The notes under the pieces: model-generated
Told to the model about the DNA's origin: nothing
The model's input: the letters and a program-made list of their open reading frames with translations, nothing else
Database searches by the model: none
Position numbers and translations under genes: made by a program
Origin: JAKFDI01 sp044508835
Lineage (GTDB): Bacteria; Pseudomonadota; Gammaproteobacteria; Burkholderiales; Burkholderiaceae_C
Assembly (NCBI GenBank): GCA_044508835.1
Contig: JBIQHD010000034.1
Coordinates: forward strand, 1-50,761
DNA: 50,761 bases
Reading direction: 5' to 3'
In this document: in pieces, positions 10,400 through 17,155 of the stretch
Layout of the letters: every line of letters begins with the position of its first letter
Position numbering within the stretch: the first letter of the stretch is position 1

Positions 10400-11152
10400 T
10401 CAGCCGGGACCGAGCAGCGCGGGCAGCAGGGTCGCCGCCGTGCCGCGCAGCACGGCGTGGGCCTCGCCGTCGATCTCGCTCGGCTGCGGGTTCACGATGG
10501 CGACGAAGGCGCCGCCGCGGCGCGCCCGGGCGGCCAGCCCGGCGGCCGGCCACACCGCGCCCGAGGTGCCGACGACCAGCATCACGTCGCACGACGCGGC
10601 CGCCAGCTCGGCCTGCTGCAGGGCCTGGAACGGCAGCATCTCGCCGAACCACACCACGTCGGGGCGCAGCAGGTTGCCGCAGGTTCCGCAGCGCGGCGGC
10701 GTGCCCGCGACGGCGCGGGCCGGGTCGCAGACGTGGTCGCCGCGCCGGGAAGGCTCGAGCCAGCGGTCGGCGAGGATGTCGCCGTGCAGCCGGATGGCGT
10801 CGGCGTTGCCGGCGCGCTGGTGCAGGTCGTCCACGTTCTGCGTCACCACCGTCAGCACGCCCGGGCGGCGCTGCGCGAACCCGCCCAGCGCCAGGTGGCC
10901 GGCGTTGGGCTGGGCGCGCCGCACGCCGGCGCGGCGCTCGGCGTACCAGGTCCACACCGTCGCCGGGTCGGCACGAAAGCCCGCCTCGCTCGCGAGCTGC
11001 GCCGGATCGAAGCGCGCCCACAGGCCGGTCTGCGCGTCGCGGAAGGTGGCGATGCCGCTCTCGGCCGACATGCCGGCGCCGGTCAGCACGCAGACGCGCC
11101 CCGCCGCGCCGATGCGCGCACGCACCGCCGCGAGCGTGCCGTCAGCCGCCAC
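10400..11152 (-). CDS. cobB: NAD-dependent protein deacylase, class III sirtuin (CobB type)
   Basis: A 250-residue sirtuin that removes acyl groups from lysines using NAD. Motifs are LTGAGMSAESGIATFRD, the catalytic-site TQNVDDLHQRAG and RLHGDI (general-base His), and VVWFGE. WYAERR supplies the Tyr-x-x-Arg pair that marks desuccinylase/demalonylase sirtuins. The zinc region is unusual: only one Cys of the usual first pair (GDHVCDP) precedes RCGTCG, so three rather than four cysteines are seen. The GTG start (11152) lies 11 bp inside the end of rlmB, so the genes overlap and are coupled. Confidence 0.92.
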   Translation of the reverse strand: MAADGTLAAVRARIGAAGRVCVLTGAGMSAESGIATFRDAQTGLWARFDPAQLASEAGFRADPATVWTWYAERRAGVRRAQPNAGHLALGGFAQRRPGVLTVVTQNVDDLHQRAGNADAIRLHGDILADRWLEPSRRGDHVCDPARAVAGTPPRCGTCGNLLRPDVVWFGEMLPFQALQQAELAAASCDVMLVVGTSGAVWPAAGLAARARRGGAFVAIVNPQPSEIDGEAHAVLRGTAATLLPALLGPG

Positions 11153-11879
11153 GCTGGCGCAGCGCCTCGTACAGGCAGATGCCCGACGCGACCGAGACGT
11201 TCAGGCTCTCGACCGCGCCCTTCATCGGCAGGCGCACCAGCTCGTCGCAGGTGCGGCCGGTGAGCTGGCGCATGCCCGCGCCCTCGGCGCCCAGCACCAG
11301 CGCGACGGGGCCGCGCAGGTCCAGGTCGTAGAGCGAGCGCTCGGCGGCGTCGGAGGTGCCGATGATGCGGATGTCGCGCTCCTTCAGCTCGTTCAGGGTG
11401 CGCGCGAGGTTGGTCACCATGAAGTACGGCACGGTGTCGGCCGCGCCGCTCGCCACCTTGGAGACGGTGGCGTTCAGGCCCACCGCATGGTCCTTGGGCG
11501 CGATCACCGCATGCGCACCGGCGCCGTCGGCCACGCGCAGGCAGGCGCCCAGGTTGTGCGGGTCGGTGATGCCGTCGAGCACCAGCAGCAGCGGCGGACC
11601 CTGCACCGCGTCGAGCGTGTCGTCGAGCGAATGGCGCGCGGCGGCCACCGCCTCCACCCGCGCCACCACGCCCTGGTGGCGGTGCGTGCCGCACAGCTTG
11701 TGCAGGCGCTCGTCGTCGCTGTCGACGAGCTTGGCGCCGGCCTCGCGCGCACGCTCCACGAACTGGCGCATGCGCTGGTCGCGGCGCGTGGCGTCGACGT
11801 GGATGTCGACGATGGACTTTGGCGCCGTCTTCAGCCGCACCGTGACGGCGTGGAAGCCGAACAGGATCTTGTTGCTCAT
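11142..11879 (-). CDS. rlmB: 23S rRNA (guanosine-2251-2'-O)-methyltransferase
   Basis: A 245-residue SpoU/SPOUT methyltransferase that methylates the peptidyl-transferase-centre P-loop base G2251 with SAM. It has an N-terminal substrate-binding domain starting MSNKILFGFHAVTVRLK. The knotted catalytic domain shows LDGITDPHNLGACLRVADG, VLGAEGAGMR and LPMKGAVESLNVSVASGICLYE. The length is typical. It overlaps cobB by 11 bp and follows the DUF1624 membrane gene by 22 bp, so all three may share a transcript. Confidence 0.97.
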   Translation of the reverse strand: MSNKILFGFHAVTVRLKTAPKSIVDIHVDATRRDQRMRQFVERAREAGAKLVDSDDERLHKLCGTHRHQGVVARVEAVAAARHSLDDTLDAVQGPPLLLVLDGITDPHNLGACLRVADGAGAHAVIAPKDHAVGLNATVSKVASGAADTVPYFMVTNLARTLNELKERDIRIIGTSDAAERSLYDLDLRGPVALVLGAEGAGMRQLTGRTCDELVRLPMKGAVESLNVSVASGICLYEALRQRGG

Positions 11880-11901
11880 CGCACGATGGTAGTGGGCCGC
11901 C

Positions 11902-12621
11902 TCAGCGCAAGAGCGCCCGCACGGCGAGCAGCAGGCCGATCAGCACCGGCTGGTGCAGCATGTAGAAGCTCAGGCTCCAGCGGCCGAGCACGGCCAGCGG
12001 GTCCAGCGCCAACGGCATCGGCCCCGACACCCAGCCCGGGCGCCGCCGCAGCACCCACTGCCCGGCCGCCAGGCCCCACCAGGCCACGCCCAGCCAGGGC
12101 AGCAGCGGCACGAAGTCCTCGGTGACGGGCTTGTGCGTGACGAGCCCGATCCAGTTGGTCAGCCGGGCGTCGAAGAACGGATGCGCCACGAACTGCGGCA
12201 GCAGCAGCGCCACCAGCCCCGCGAGCCACAGCCAGCGGCCGGCGCCGGCGGTGAGCCTCAGCACGATGAGCATCACCGCGATGGCATGCAGCACGCCGAA
12301 GCTGATCCAGCTGCGCGGGAACATCAGCGCCGAGCCGGCGCTCACCAGCAGCGCGCAGCCGGCGACCTGCGCCCAGCGCTTCCAGAACCGCGGCCAGCGC
12401 TGGCCCTGCGCCACCGCGACGGCCTGGCCGAAGCCCACGCAGAAGAGGAACAGGCTGACGATGCAGGTGCGCTGGATCGTCCAGAACGGGTCGGCGTAGA
12501 AGTTCTGCTGCGTGAACTTCAGCGTCGCGAGGTCGAAGTTGAAGTGAAAGACCGCCATCCAGACGATGGCGAAGCCGCGCAGGGCGTCGAGGCGGTCGAA
12601 GCGGGGAGTGGCACGGGTCAC
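11902..12621 (-). CDS. DUF1624 / heparan-alpha-glucosaminide N-acetyltransferase-like membrane protein
   Basis: A 239-residue integral membrane protein with about seven hydrophobic helices. The N terminus RFDRLDALRGFAIVWMAVFHFNFDL contains the R-x-D-x-x-R-G and following His that characterise the DUF1624/HGSNAT acyltransferase-like family. SWISFGVLHAIAVMLI and LGRWSLSFYMLHQPVLIG are further family signatures. Relatives pass acetyl groups across membranes, but no bacterial substrate can be stated here. The apparent start is GTG 12621, giving the canonical N terminus. It lies downstream of a REP-like repeat and upstream of rlmB. Confidence 0.85.
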   Translation of the reverse strand: MTRATPRFDRLDALRGFAIVWMAVFHFNFDLATLKFTQQNFYADPFWTIQRTCIVSLFLFCVGFGQAVAVAQGQRWPRFWKRWAQVAGCALLVSAGSALMFPRSWISFGVLHAIAVMLIVLRLTAGAGRWLWLAGLVALLLPQFVAHPFFDARLTNWIGLVTHKPVTEDFVPLLPWLGVAWWGLAAGQWVLRRRPGWVSGPMPLALDPLAVLGRWSLSFYMLHQPVLIGLLLAVRALLR

Positions 12622-12661
12622 GGCGGCGACGATAGCAGCGGCGGCATGGCATGTGATGCCG

Positions 12662-12700
12662 CGCCCTCACCCCAACCCTCTCCCAGAGGGAGAGGGAGCA
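12662..12700. repeat. REP-like extragenic repeat (CCCTCTCCC hairpin)
   Basis: CTCACCCCAACCCTCTCCC is followed by AGA and GGGAGAGGGAG. The arms CCCTCTCCC (12676-12684) and GGGAGAGGG (12688-12696) form a perfect 9-bp, 3-nt-loop hairpin. This sequence type recurs between genes in many proteobacterial genomes. Here it lies between two same-strand membrane-protein genes and could act as an attenuator or mRNA-end structure. Confidence 0.75.
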
Positions 12701-12707
12701 ATGCAGG

Positions 12708-13112
12708 TCAGCCGTGCTGCGTGGACGGCCGCCGCCGCAGCGCCATGTACTGCAGGTCGGCGAACACCAGCACCGCCGCGATCTGCACGCCGATGAAGGC
12801 ATGGCCGAGCGCCGTGGGCGCGAACACGCCGCCGAGCGAAACCCACAGGCAGTCGATCGCCCACAGCAGGTTGATCGTGATCAGCCCCCACACCGCGCCA
12901 CGCGGCAGCGCCGGCTTGCGCGCGAGCCACAGCAGCGCGCCGGCATACAGCACCAGCACCGCGCCGGCCGGCGCGAGCAGGGCGACCGGCAGGTTCAGCC
13001 ACGGCGCGAGCAGCGCCGCGCCGAACAGCATCAGCGCGCCGGCAGCACCGCTCACCAGGGCGTCGGCCCACAGCACGCGGCGAAGAAAGACGGACATCGG
13101 GACGATGGACAT
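12708..13112 (-). CDS. Small integral membrane protein of unknown function, divergent from XRE regulator
   Basis: A 134-residue protein with four predicted hydrophobic helices (about 9-30, 35-60, 70-92, 100-122) and an Arg-rich tail. No enzymatic motif is recognised. ATG 13112 is preferred over a longer open frame because AAAGGAG (13119-13125, minus strand) sits 6 nt upstream. The gene is divergent from the XRE-family regulator at 13237, and the two share an intergenic region holding a perfect 9-bp palindrome. That makes it the likely target of the regulator. Confidence 0.72.
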   Translation of the reverse strand: MSIVPMSVFLRRVLWADALVSGAAGALMLFGAALLAPWLNLPVALLAPAGAVLVLYAGALLWLARKPALPRGAVWGLITINLLWAIDCLWVSLGGVFAPTALGHAFIGVQIAAVLVFADLQYMALRRRPSTQHG

Positions 13113-13181
13113 GACGGGCTCCTTTCCAGGGTCGAAGAACGGTTGCGGTGCCCGCATGCTCGGCATGCCGCGCCGGCCGGT

Positions 13182-13202
13182 CCATGACCTCGCAGGTCAT
13201 GG
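13182..13202. promoter_or_regulatory. Palindromic operator between membrane protein gene and XRE regulator
   Basis: CCATGACCT (13182-13190), spacer CGC, AGGTCATGG (13194-13202): a perfect 9-bp inverted repeat with a 3-nt centre. It lies 70 bp upstream of the membrane gene start and 35 bp upstream of the regulator start, the position expected of an autoregulated divergent operator. Confidence 0.72.
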
Positions 13203-13236
13203 CCGCCGGCGCGGCCGGCCGGCTATCGTTGCCGCC

Positions 13237-14043
13237 ATGCATGCCACCCTGCCCGCCCCGTCCATGCCCGGCGTCGGCACCCTGCTGCGCGACTGGCGCC
13301 AGCGGCGGCGCCTGAGCCAGCTCGATCTCGCCATGGAGGCCGACGTGTCGACCCGCCACCTGAGCTACGTGGAGACCGGCCGCGCCTCGCCCAGCCGCGA
13401 GATGCTGATGCGCCTGGCCGAGCGCCTGGATGTGCCGCTGCGCGAGCGCAACACGCTGCTCACCGCCGCCGGCTTCGCGCCGATGTACCGCGAGCGCTCG
13501 CTCGACGACCCGTCGCTGGCCGCGGCGCGCGAGGCGGTGGACCTGGTGCTGCGCGGCCACGAGCCCTTCCCCGCGCTCGCGATCGACCGGCACTGGACGA
13601 TGCTGGCGCACAACCGCAGCGTGCCGCTGCTGCTGGCCGGCCTCGACGCGGCCCTGCTCGCGCCGCCCGTGAACGTGCTGCGCCTGAGCCTGCATCCCGG
13701 CGGGCTGGCGCCGCGCATCGTCAACCTCGTGCAGTGGCGCGAGCATGTGTTCGCGCGGCTGCGCCAGCAGATCGCGGCCTCGGCCGACCCGGTGCTGGTG
13801 GATCTGCTGCGCGAGCTGGAGGCGCTGCCGGCCCCGCAGGACGCCAGCGGCGACGCCCCGCCGCCCCCGGCCTTCGCCGTGCCGCTGCAATTGCGCACCG
13901 AGGCGGGCGTGCTGTCGTTCATCGGCACGACCACGGTGTTCGGCACGCCCGTGGACATCACCCTGGCGGAGCTGGCGCTGGAGACCTTCTTCCCCGCCGA
14001 CGCGGCCACGGCCGCGGCGCTACGCAGCCTGGCGGCTGGTTGA
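13237..14043 (+). CDS. XRE-family helix-turn-helix regulator with MmyB-like ligand-binding domain
   Basis: A 268-residue regulator. Residues about 10-70 form an XRE helix-turn-helix (LRDWRQRRRLSQLDLAMEAD, then STRHLSYVETGRASPSREM). The rest (LLTAAGFAPMYRERSLDDP onward) matches the MmyB-like ligand-binding domain found in actinobacterial and proteobacterial regulators, which are thought to bind a fatty-acid-like ligand. The ligand here is unknown. ATG 13237 follows the palindrome at 13182-13202. The divergent membrane gene is the best candidate target. The stop lies 6 bp from the convergent flavin monooxygenase. Confidence 0.9.
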   Translation: MHATLPAPSMPGVGTLLRDWRQRRRLSQLDLAMEADVSTRHLSYVETGRASPSREMLMRLAERLDVPLRERNTLLTAAGFAPMYRERSLDDPSLAAAREAVDLVLRGHEPFPALAIDRHWTMLAHNRSVPLLLAGLDAALLAPPVNVLRLSLHPGGLAPRIVNLVQWREHVFARLRQQIAASADPVLVDLLRELEALPAPQDASGDAPPPPAFAVPLQLRTEAGVLSFIGTTTVFGTPVDITLAELALETFFPADAATAAALRSLAAG

Positions 14044-14049
14044 AGGGCC

Positions 14050-15288
14050 TCAGCCCTTCTTCTGCAACTGCGCCTTGTCGAAGCCCGCGAGCTGCTTGTA
14101 GCGCGCGGAGATGCCTTCGAGCTCTTCCTGCGGGATCACGTCGTTGACGTGCGCGAAACCCTGCGGCGCCCGCTCCTCGGCGATCTGCATCACCTGCTCC
14201 GGGCCGTTCTGCCGGTTGGCGAGCACGATGGCACCGGTCTTGGGGCGGCGCTCTTCCTCGTAGGCGTCGAGCGCGGCGTCGATCGTGGGCTGCGACGCCA
14301 GCGCGTCGGCCAGCGCGCGCACGTCGAGGATGGCCTGCGAGGCGCCGTTGGAGCCGATGGGGTACATCGGGTGCGCCGCGTCGCCCAGCAGCGTGGCGCG
14401 GCCGCTGCGCCAGCGCGGCAGCGGGTCGCGGTCGACCAGAGGGAACTCGTAGATGGCCGTCGCGCCGCGGATCAGCTTCGGGATGTCGATCCACGGCCAG
14501 GTCCAGTCCGCGAAGTGGCGGTCGAAGCGGCTCGGGCTCACCTCCTGGTTCCAGTCCTGCCGCGGCGGCGTGTCGCCGGGGATCGTCAGCTCGGCGATCC
14601 AGTTGATGAGCGAGCGGCCGGCGTCGAAGTGCTTCTTCGAGATCGGGTAGGCGACGAACTTCACGTCCTGGTAGCCGGCCATGAACATCGAGCGGCCGTC
14701 GCCGAAGGGCTCGCCCTCGGTGATGGCGCGCCACAGCACGCGCTGGCCGTAGCGCGCCGGGCCTTCGTCGGGCCACATCTGGCGCCGCGCGGCGGAATGG
14801 ATGCCGTCGGCCGCCACCAGCGCGTCGGCCTCGAACACCACCGGCTCGCCGTCGCCCGCGCGCACGAACTGCCCCTGCGTGCGGCCGCCTTCGTCGGCGA
14901 AGCGGGCCAGCGCATGGCCGGTGACGACGCGCTCGGCGCCGAGGCGCTGCTTCACCGTATCGAGCAGCACCCGGTGCAGCTCGCCGCGGTGGATGGAGAA
15001 CTGCGGCCACGGGTAGCCCGCGGCGCACCCGCGCGGCTCGCGCCAGATGGTCTGGCCGAACTTGTTGTAGTAGCTGAGCGAGGCCGTCTCGATGGCGAGC
15101 CGGGCCAGCTCGTCCTGCAGGCCGAGCTCGGTGAGCTCCTTCACCGCGTGCGGCAGCAGGTTGATGCCCACGCCCAGCGGGCGCAACTCGGGCGCCGCCT
15201 CGACGACGCGGCAATCGATGCCGCGCTGGTGCAGCGCCAGCGCGAGCGCCAGGCCGCCGATGCCGCCGCCTGCGATCAGGATGTTCAT
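14050..15288 (-). CDS. FAD-dependent aromatic-ring monooxygenase (PhzS/salicylate hydroxylase-like)
   Basis: A 412-residue class A flavoprotein monooxygenase. The N-terminal ILIAGGGIGGLALALAL is the GxGxxG FAD-binding fold. The DG motif is seen in LVAADGIHSAAR, and the second FAD motif in LLGDAAHPMYPIGSNGASQAI. The overall sequence resembles flavin-dependent oxidoreductases of the PhzS type. The substrate is not determined; no pathway partners lie next to it. It is convergent with the XRE regulator and starts 67 bp downstream of the minus-strand metal-dependent hydrolase. Confidence 0.9.
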   Translation of the reverse strand: MNILIAGGGIGGLALALALHQRGIDCRVVEAAPELRPLGVGINLLPHAVKELTELGLQDELARLAIETASLSYYNKFGQTIWREPRGCAAGYPWPQFSIHRGELHRVLLDTVKQRLGAERVVTGHALARFADEGGRTQGQFVRAGDGEPVVFEADALVAADGIHSAARRQMWPDEGPARYGQRVLWRAITEGEPFGDGRSMFMAGYQDVKFVAYPISKKHFDAGRSLINWIAELTIPGDTPPRQDWNQEVSPSRFDRHFADWTWPWIDIPKLIRGATAIYEFPLVDRDPLPRWRSGRATLLGDAAHPMYPIGSNGASQAILDVRALADALASQPTIDAALDAYEEERRPKTGAIVLANRQNGPEQVMQIAEERAPQGFAHVNDVIPQEELEGISARYKQLAGFDKAQLQKKG

Positions 15289-15355
15289 GATGGGTCGGGT
15301 TCGAAAATCACGCGAAGGCGCGATTCTCTCAGCCGCGCCGCGCGGCGGCCCGGGT

Positions 15356-16183
15356 TCAGCCGGCGGCGGCGCCCACCACGGTGAAGGCGCGGTCGTTCGC
15401 CTGCAGCCACTGCCGGCCGAGCTCGCCGCCCTGCTTCGACGGATGGAAGTCGGCCCGCAGGTAGGCGCGCCAGGCGCCGAAGCTGCAGCGCACCAGGCCC
15501 TCGCGGCCGAAGAAGAAGCTCGCGCCGCTGCGCCAGGTGCGCCACTTCCACAGCTCGCCGTCGTGCCGCAGGTTGCGCGCCGTCTGGCGCAGCAGGTCGA
15601 CGACGAAGTTGAAGCTCACCACGAAGAACCAGCGCCGCCGCCAGCGCTCGTTGCCGCCGAGCGCGCGGTACAGGTCGAAGGCGGTGCTGCGGTGTTCCGA
15701 CTCCTCGGCCGAATGCCACAGCCACATCGTCTGCAGCCGCGGCTCGGCGCCGGCCAGCGTGCCCGGGTGCGCCAGCAGGTGCTCGGCGAGGAAGGCGGTG
15801 AAGTGCTCCGTGGCGGCGGTGATGCCCACCCAGTGCCGCGCCTGCACGCCGTCGAGCCTGCGCAGGCGCTCCTTCACGCGCGCCTCCCAGGCGTTGACGT
15901 GGCCCTGCGCCGCGAGCTGGTCGTTGAACAGCCCGTGGATGCGCCGGTGCGTCGCCTCCTGGCCGATGAAGCCCTGCACCTCCGGCTCGAAGCGCACCCG
16001 CTCGGCCTCGGGCAGCTCCTTCATGCCAAGACGCACCGAATCGATGAAGAACTGCTCGCCCACCGGGAAGCTCATCGACAGCGCGTTGAACAGCGCGGTG
16101 CGGAAGGCGTCGCCGCCGTTCCAGTGGCGCGCGAAGGGCGTCTTCAGGTCGACGAGCAGGCGGCGCACGGCAAGCGAGGTCAT
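15356..16183 (-). CDS. Predicted metal-dependent hydrolase (PF10118-type, ferritin-like carboxylate pattern)
   Basis: A 275-residue protein with the layout of the PF10118 'metal-dependent hydrolase' family. Metal-ligand candidates occur as repeated Glu/His sets: GQEATHRRIH, TEHFTAFLAEH and HSAEESEHRSTAFDLY, a pattern recalling di-iron helical proteins. The DNA context favours ATG 16183 (MTSLAVRR). It is divergent from a TetR regulator, with a perfect palindrome between them, so it is probably repressed by that regulator. Biochemical activity has not been assigned with confidence for this family. Confidence 0.82.
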   Translation of the reverse strand: MTSLAVRRLLVDLKTPFARHWNGGDAFRTALFNALSMSFPVGEQFFIDSVRLGMKELPEAERVRFEPEVQGFIGQEATHRRIHGLFNDQLAAQGHVNAWEARVKERLRRLDGVQARHWVGITAATEHFTAFLAEHLLAHPGTLAGAEPRLQTMWLWHSAEESEHRSTAFDLYRALGGNERWRRRWFFVVSFNFVVDLLRQTARNLRHDGELWKWRTWRSGASFFFGREGLVRCSFGAWRAYLRADFHPSKQGGELGRQWLQANDRAFTVVGAAAG

Positions 16184-16244
16184 GGCGGGTCTCCGGGACG
16201 CGGGTACGATGCCGCACCCGAGTCGGCGAATGTGCCGGCAGCCC

Positions 16245-16264
16245 TTGGTACTGTCAAGTACCAA
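16245..16264. promoter_or_regulatory. Perfect palindromic TetR operator
   Basis: TTGGTACT (16245-16252), spacer GTCA, AGTACCAA (16257-16264): a perfect 8-bp inverted repeat in the 101-bp divergent space, 20 bp before the TetR ATG and 61 bp before the hydrolase ATG. Size and symmetry are typical of TetR-family operators. Confidence 0.8.
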
Positions 16265-16284
16265 ACGTTTGCAGCACCTGCGCC

Positions 16285-16917
16285 ATGGCCTCTGCCGTTT
16301 CCCCGTCCGACGCTCCGACCCGGCCGCCCGACGCCGCCGAGCACCGCCGCCGCCTGCTCGACGCCATGGCCGTGGTGGTGGCTCGCAAGGGCTATGCCGA
16401 CGCGACGATCGCCGACCTCGCGGCCGAGGCGCGCGTCTCGCGCCGCACCTTCTACGAGCACTTCCAGACCAAGGCGCAATGCCTGATCGCACTCTACGAA
16501 GCGGCGAGCGGCCAGGCGCTGCGGGTGCTGAAGGAGGCGCTCGACCCGGCGCGCGACTGGCACGCGCAGCTCGCCGACGCGCTGCGCGCCTACCTGGGCA
16601 CGCTGGCGTCGAACCCGGTGCTGCTGTCCACGCTGTTCATCGCCATCCTCGGCCTCGGGCCCGAGGGGCTGGCCGCGCGGCGCCGGGCGAACGAGGAGAT
16701 CGCCGGCTTCGTTGTGCGCGTGGCCGGCCGCTCGCAGCCGCTGCCGATGCCGCTGGCGATGGCCATCGTCGGCGGCATCAACGAGCTGATCCTCGCGGCG
16801 ATCGAGCGCGGCGAGGCGGCGCGGCTCACCGAGCTCACGCCGAGCGCCGCGGCCTTCGCGCGGGCCGTGATCGACGGGGCCGCCGGCCCGGCCGGCGCTC
16901 AGACGTCCAGCGCGTAG
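16285..16917 (+). CDS. TetR/AcrR family transcriptional regulator
   Basis: A 210-residue repressor. The N-terminal helix-turn-helix runs RRLLDAMAVVVARKGYADAT, then IADLAAEARVSRRTFYEHFQ (about residues 22-65), a textbook TetR DNA-binding domain. The C-terminal helical ligand domain has no recognisable ligand signature. It is divergent from the PF10118 hydrolase gene with a shared palindrome at 16245-16264, indicating repression of that gene and itself. Its last 19 bp overlap the end of the convergent small gene at 16899-17141. Confidence 0.92.
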   Translation: MASAVSPSDAPTRPPDAAEHRRRLLDAMAVVVARKGYADATIADLAAEARVSRRTFYEHFQTKAQCLIALYEAASGQALRVLKEALDPARDWHAQLADALRAYLGTLASNPVLLSTLFIAILGLGPEGLAARRRANEEIAGFVVRVAGRSQPLPMPLAMAIVGGINELILAAIERGEAARLTELTPSAAAFARAVIDGAAGPAGAQTSSA

Positions 16918-17141
16918 ACCTCGGCCGCCTGGCGCTCGGCGCGGCTGTGGCCGGCCAGCACCGCGGCCCAGCCGTCGCCGTCGGCGCCGCGGACCGGCGT
17001 GAGCCCGCGGGTCATCACGGCCACCTCTTCCGACGAGGCGTCGAAGTCGCCGAGGTGCGCGCGCTGCGCATCGAACATGCGCGCCACCATCGAGCCGGCC
17101 GACTCGATGAGGATGAGGTACTTGGCGGGGGGCTGGTGCAT
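16899..17141 (-). CDS. Conserved small protein downstream of purL
   Basis: An 80-residue soluble protein beginning MHQPPAKYLILIESAGSMVARMF. It has no domain I can name; DFDASSEEVAVMTRGLTPVRG is its most conserved-looking part. It starts 14 bp after purL on the same strand, so it is probably co-transcribed with purL. Similar short ORFs follow purL in related betaproteobacteria as far as I recall. It overlaps the 3' end of the convergent tetR by 19 bp. Function unknown. Confidence 0.72.
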   Translation of the reverse strand: MHQPPAKYLILIESAGSMVARMFDAQRAHLGDFDASSEEVAVMTRGLTPVRGADGDGWAAVLAGHSRAERQAAEVYALDV

Positions 17142-17155
17142 GTCGGACTTGCGGT

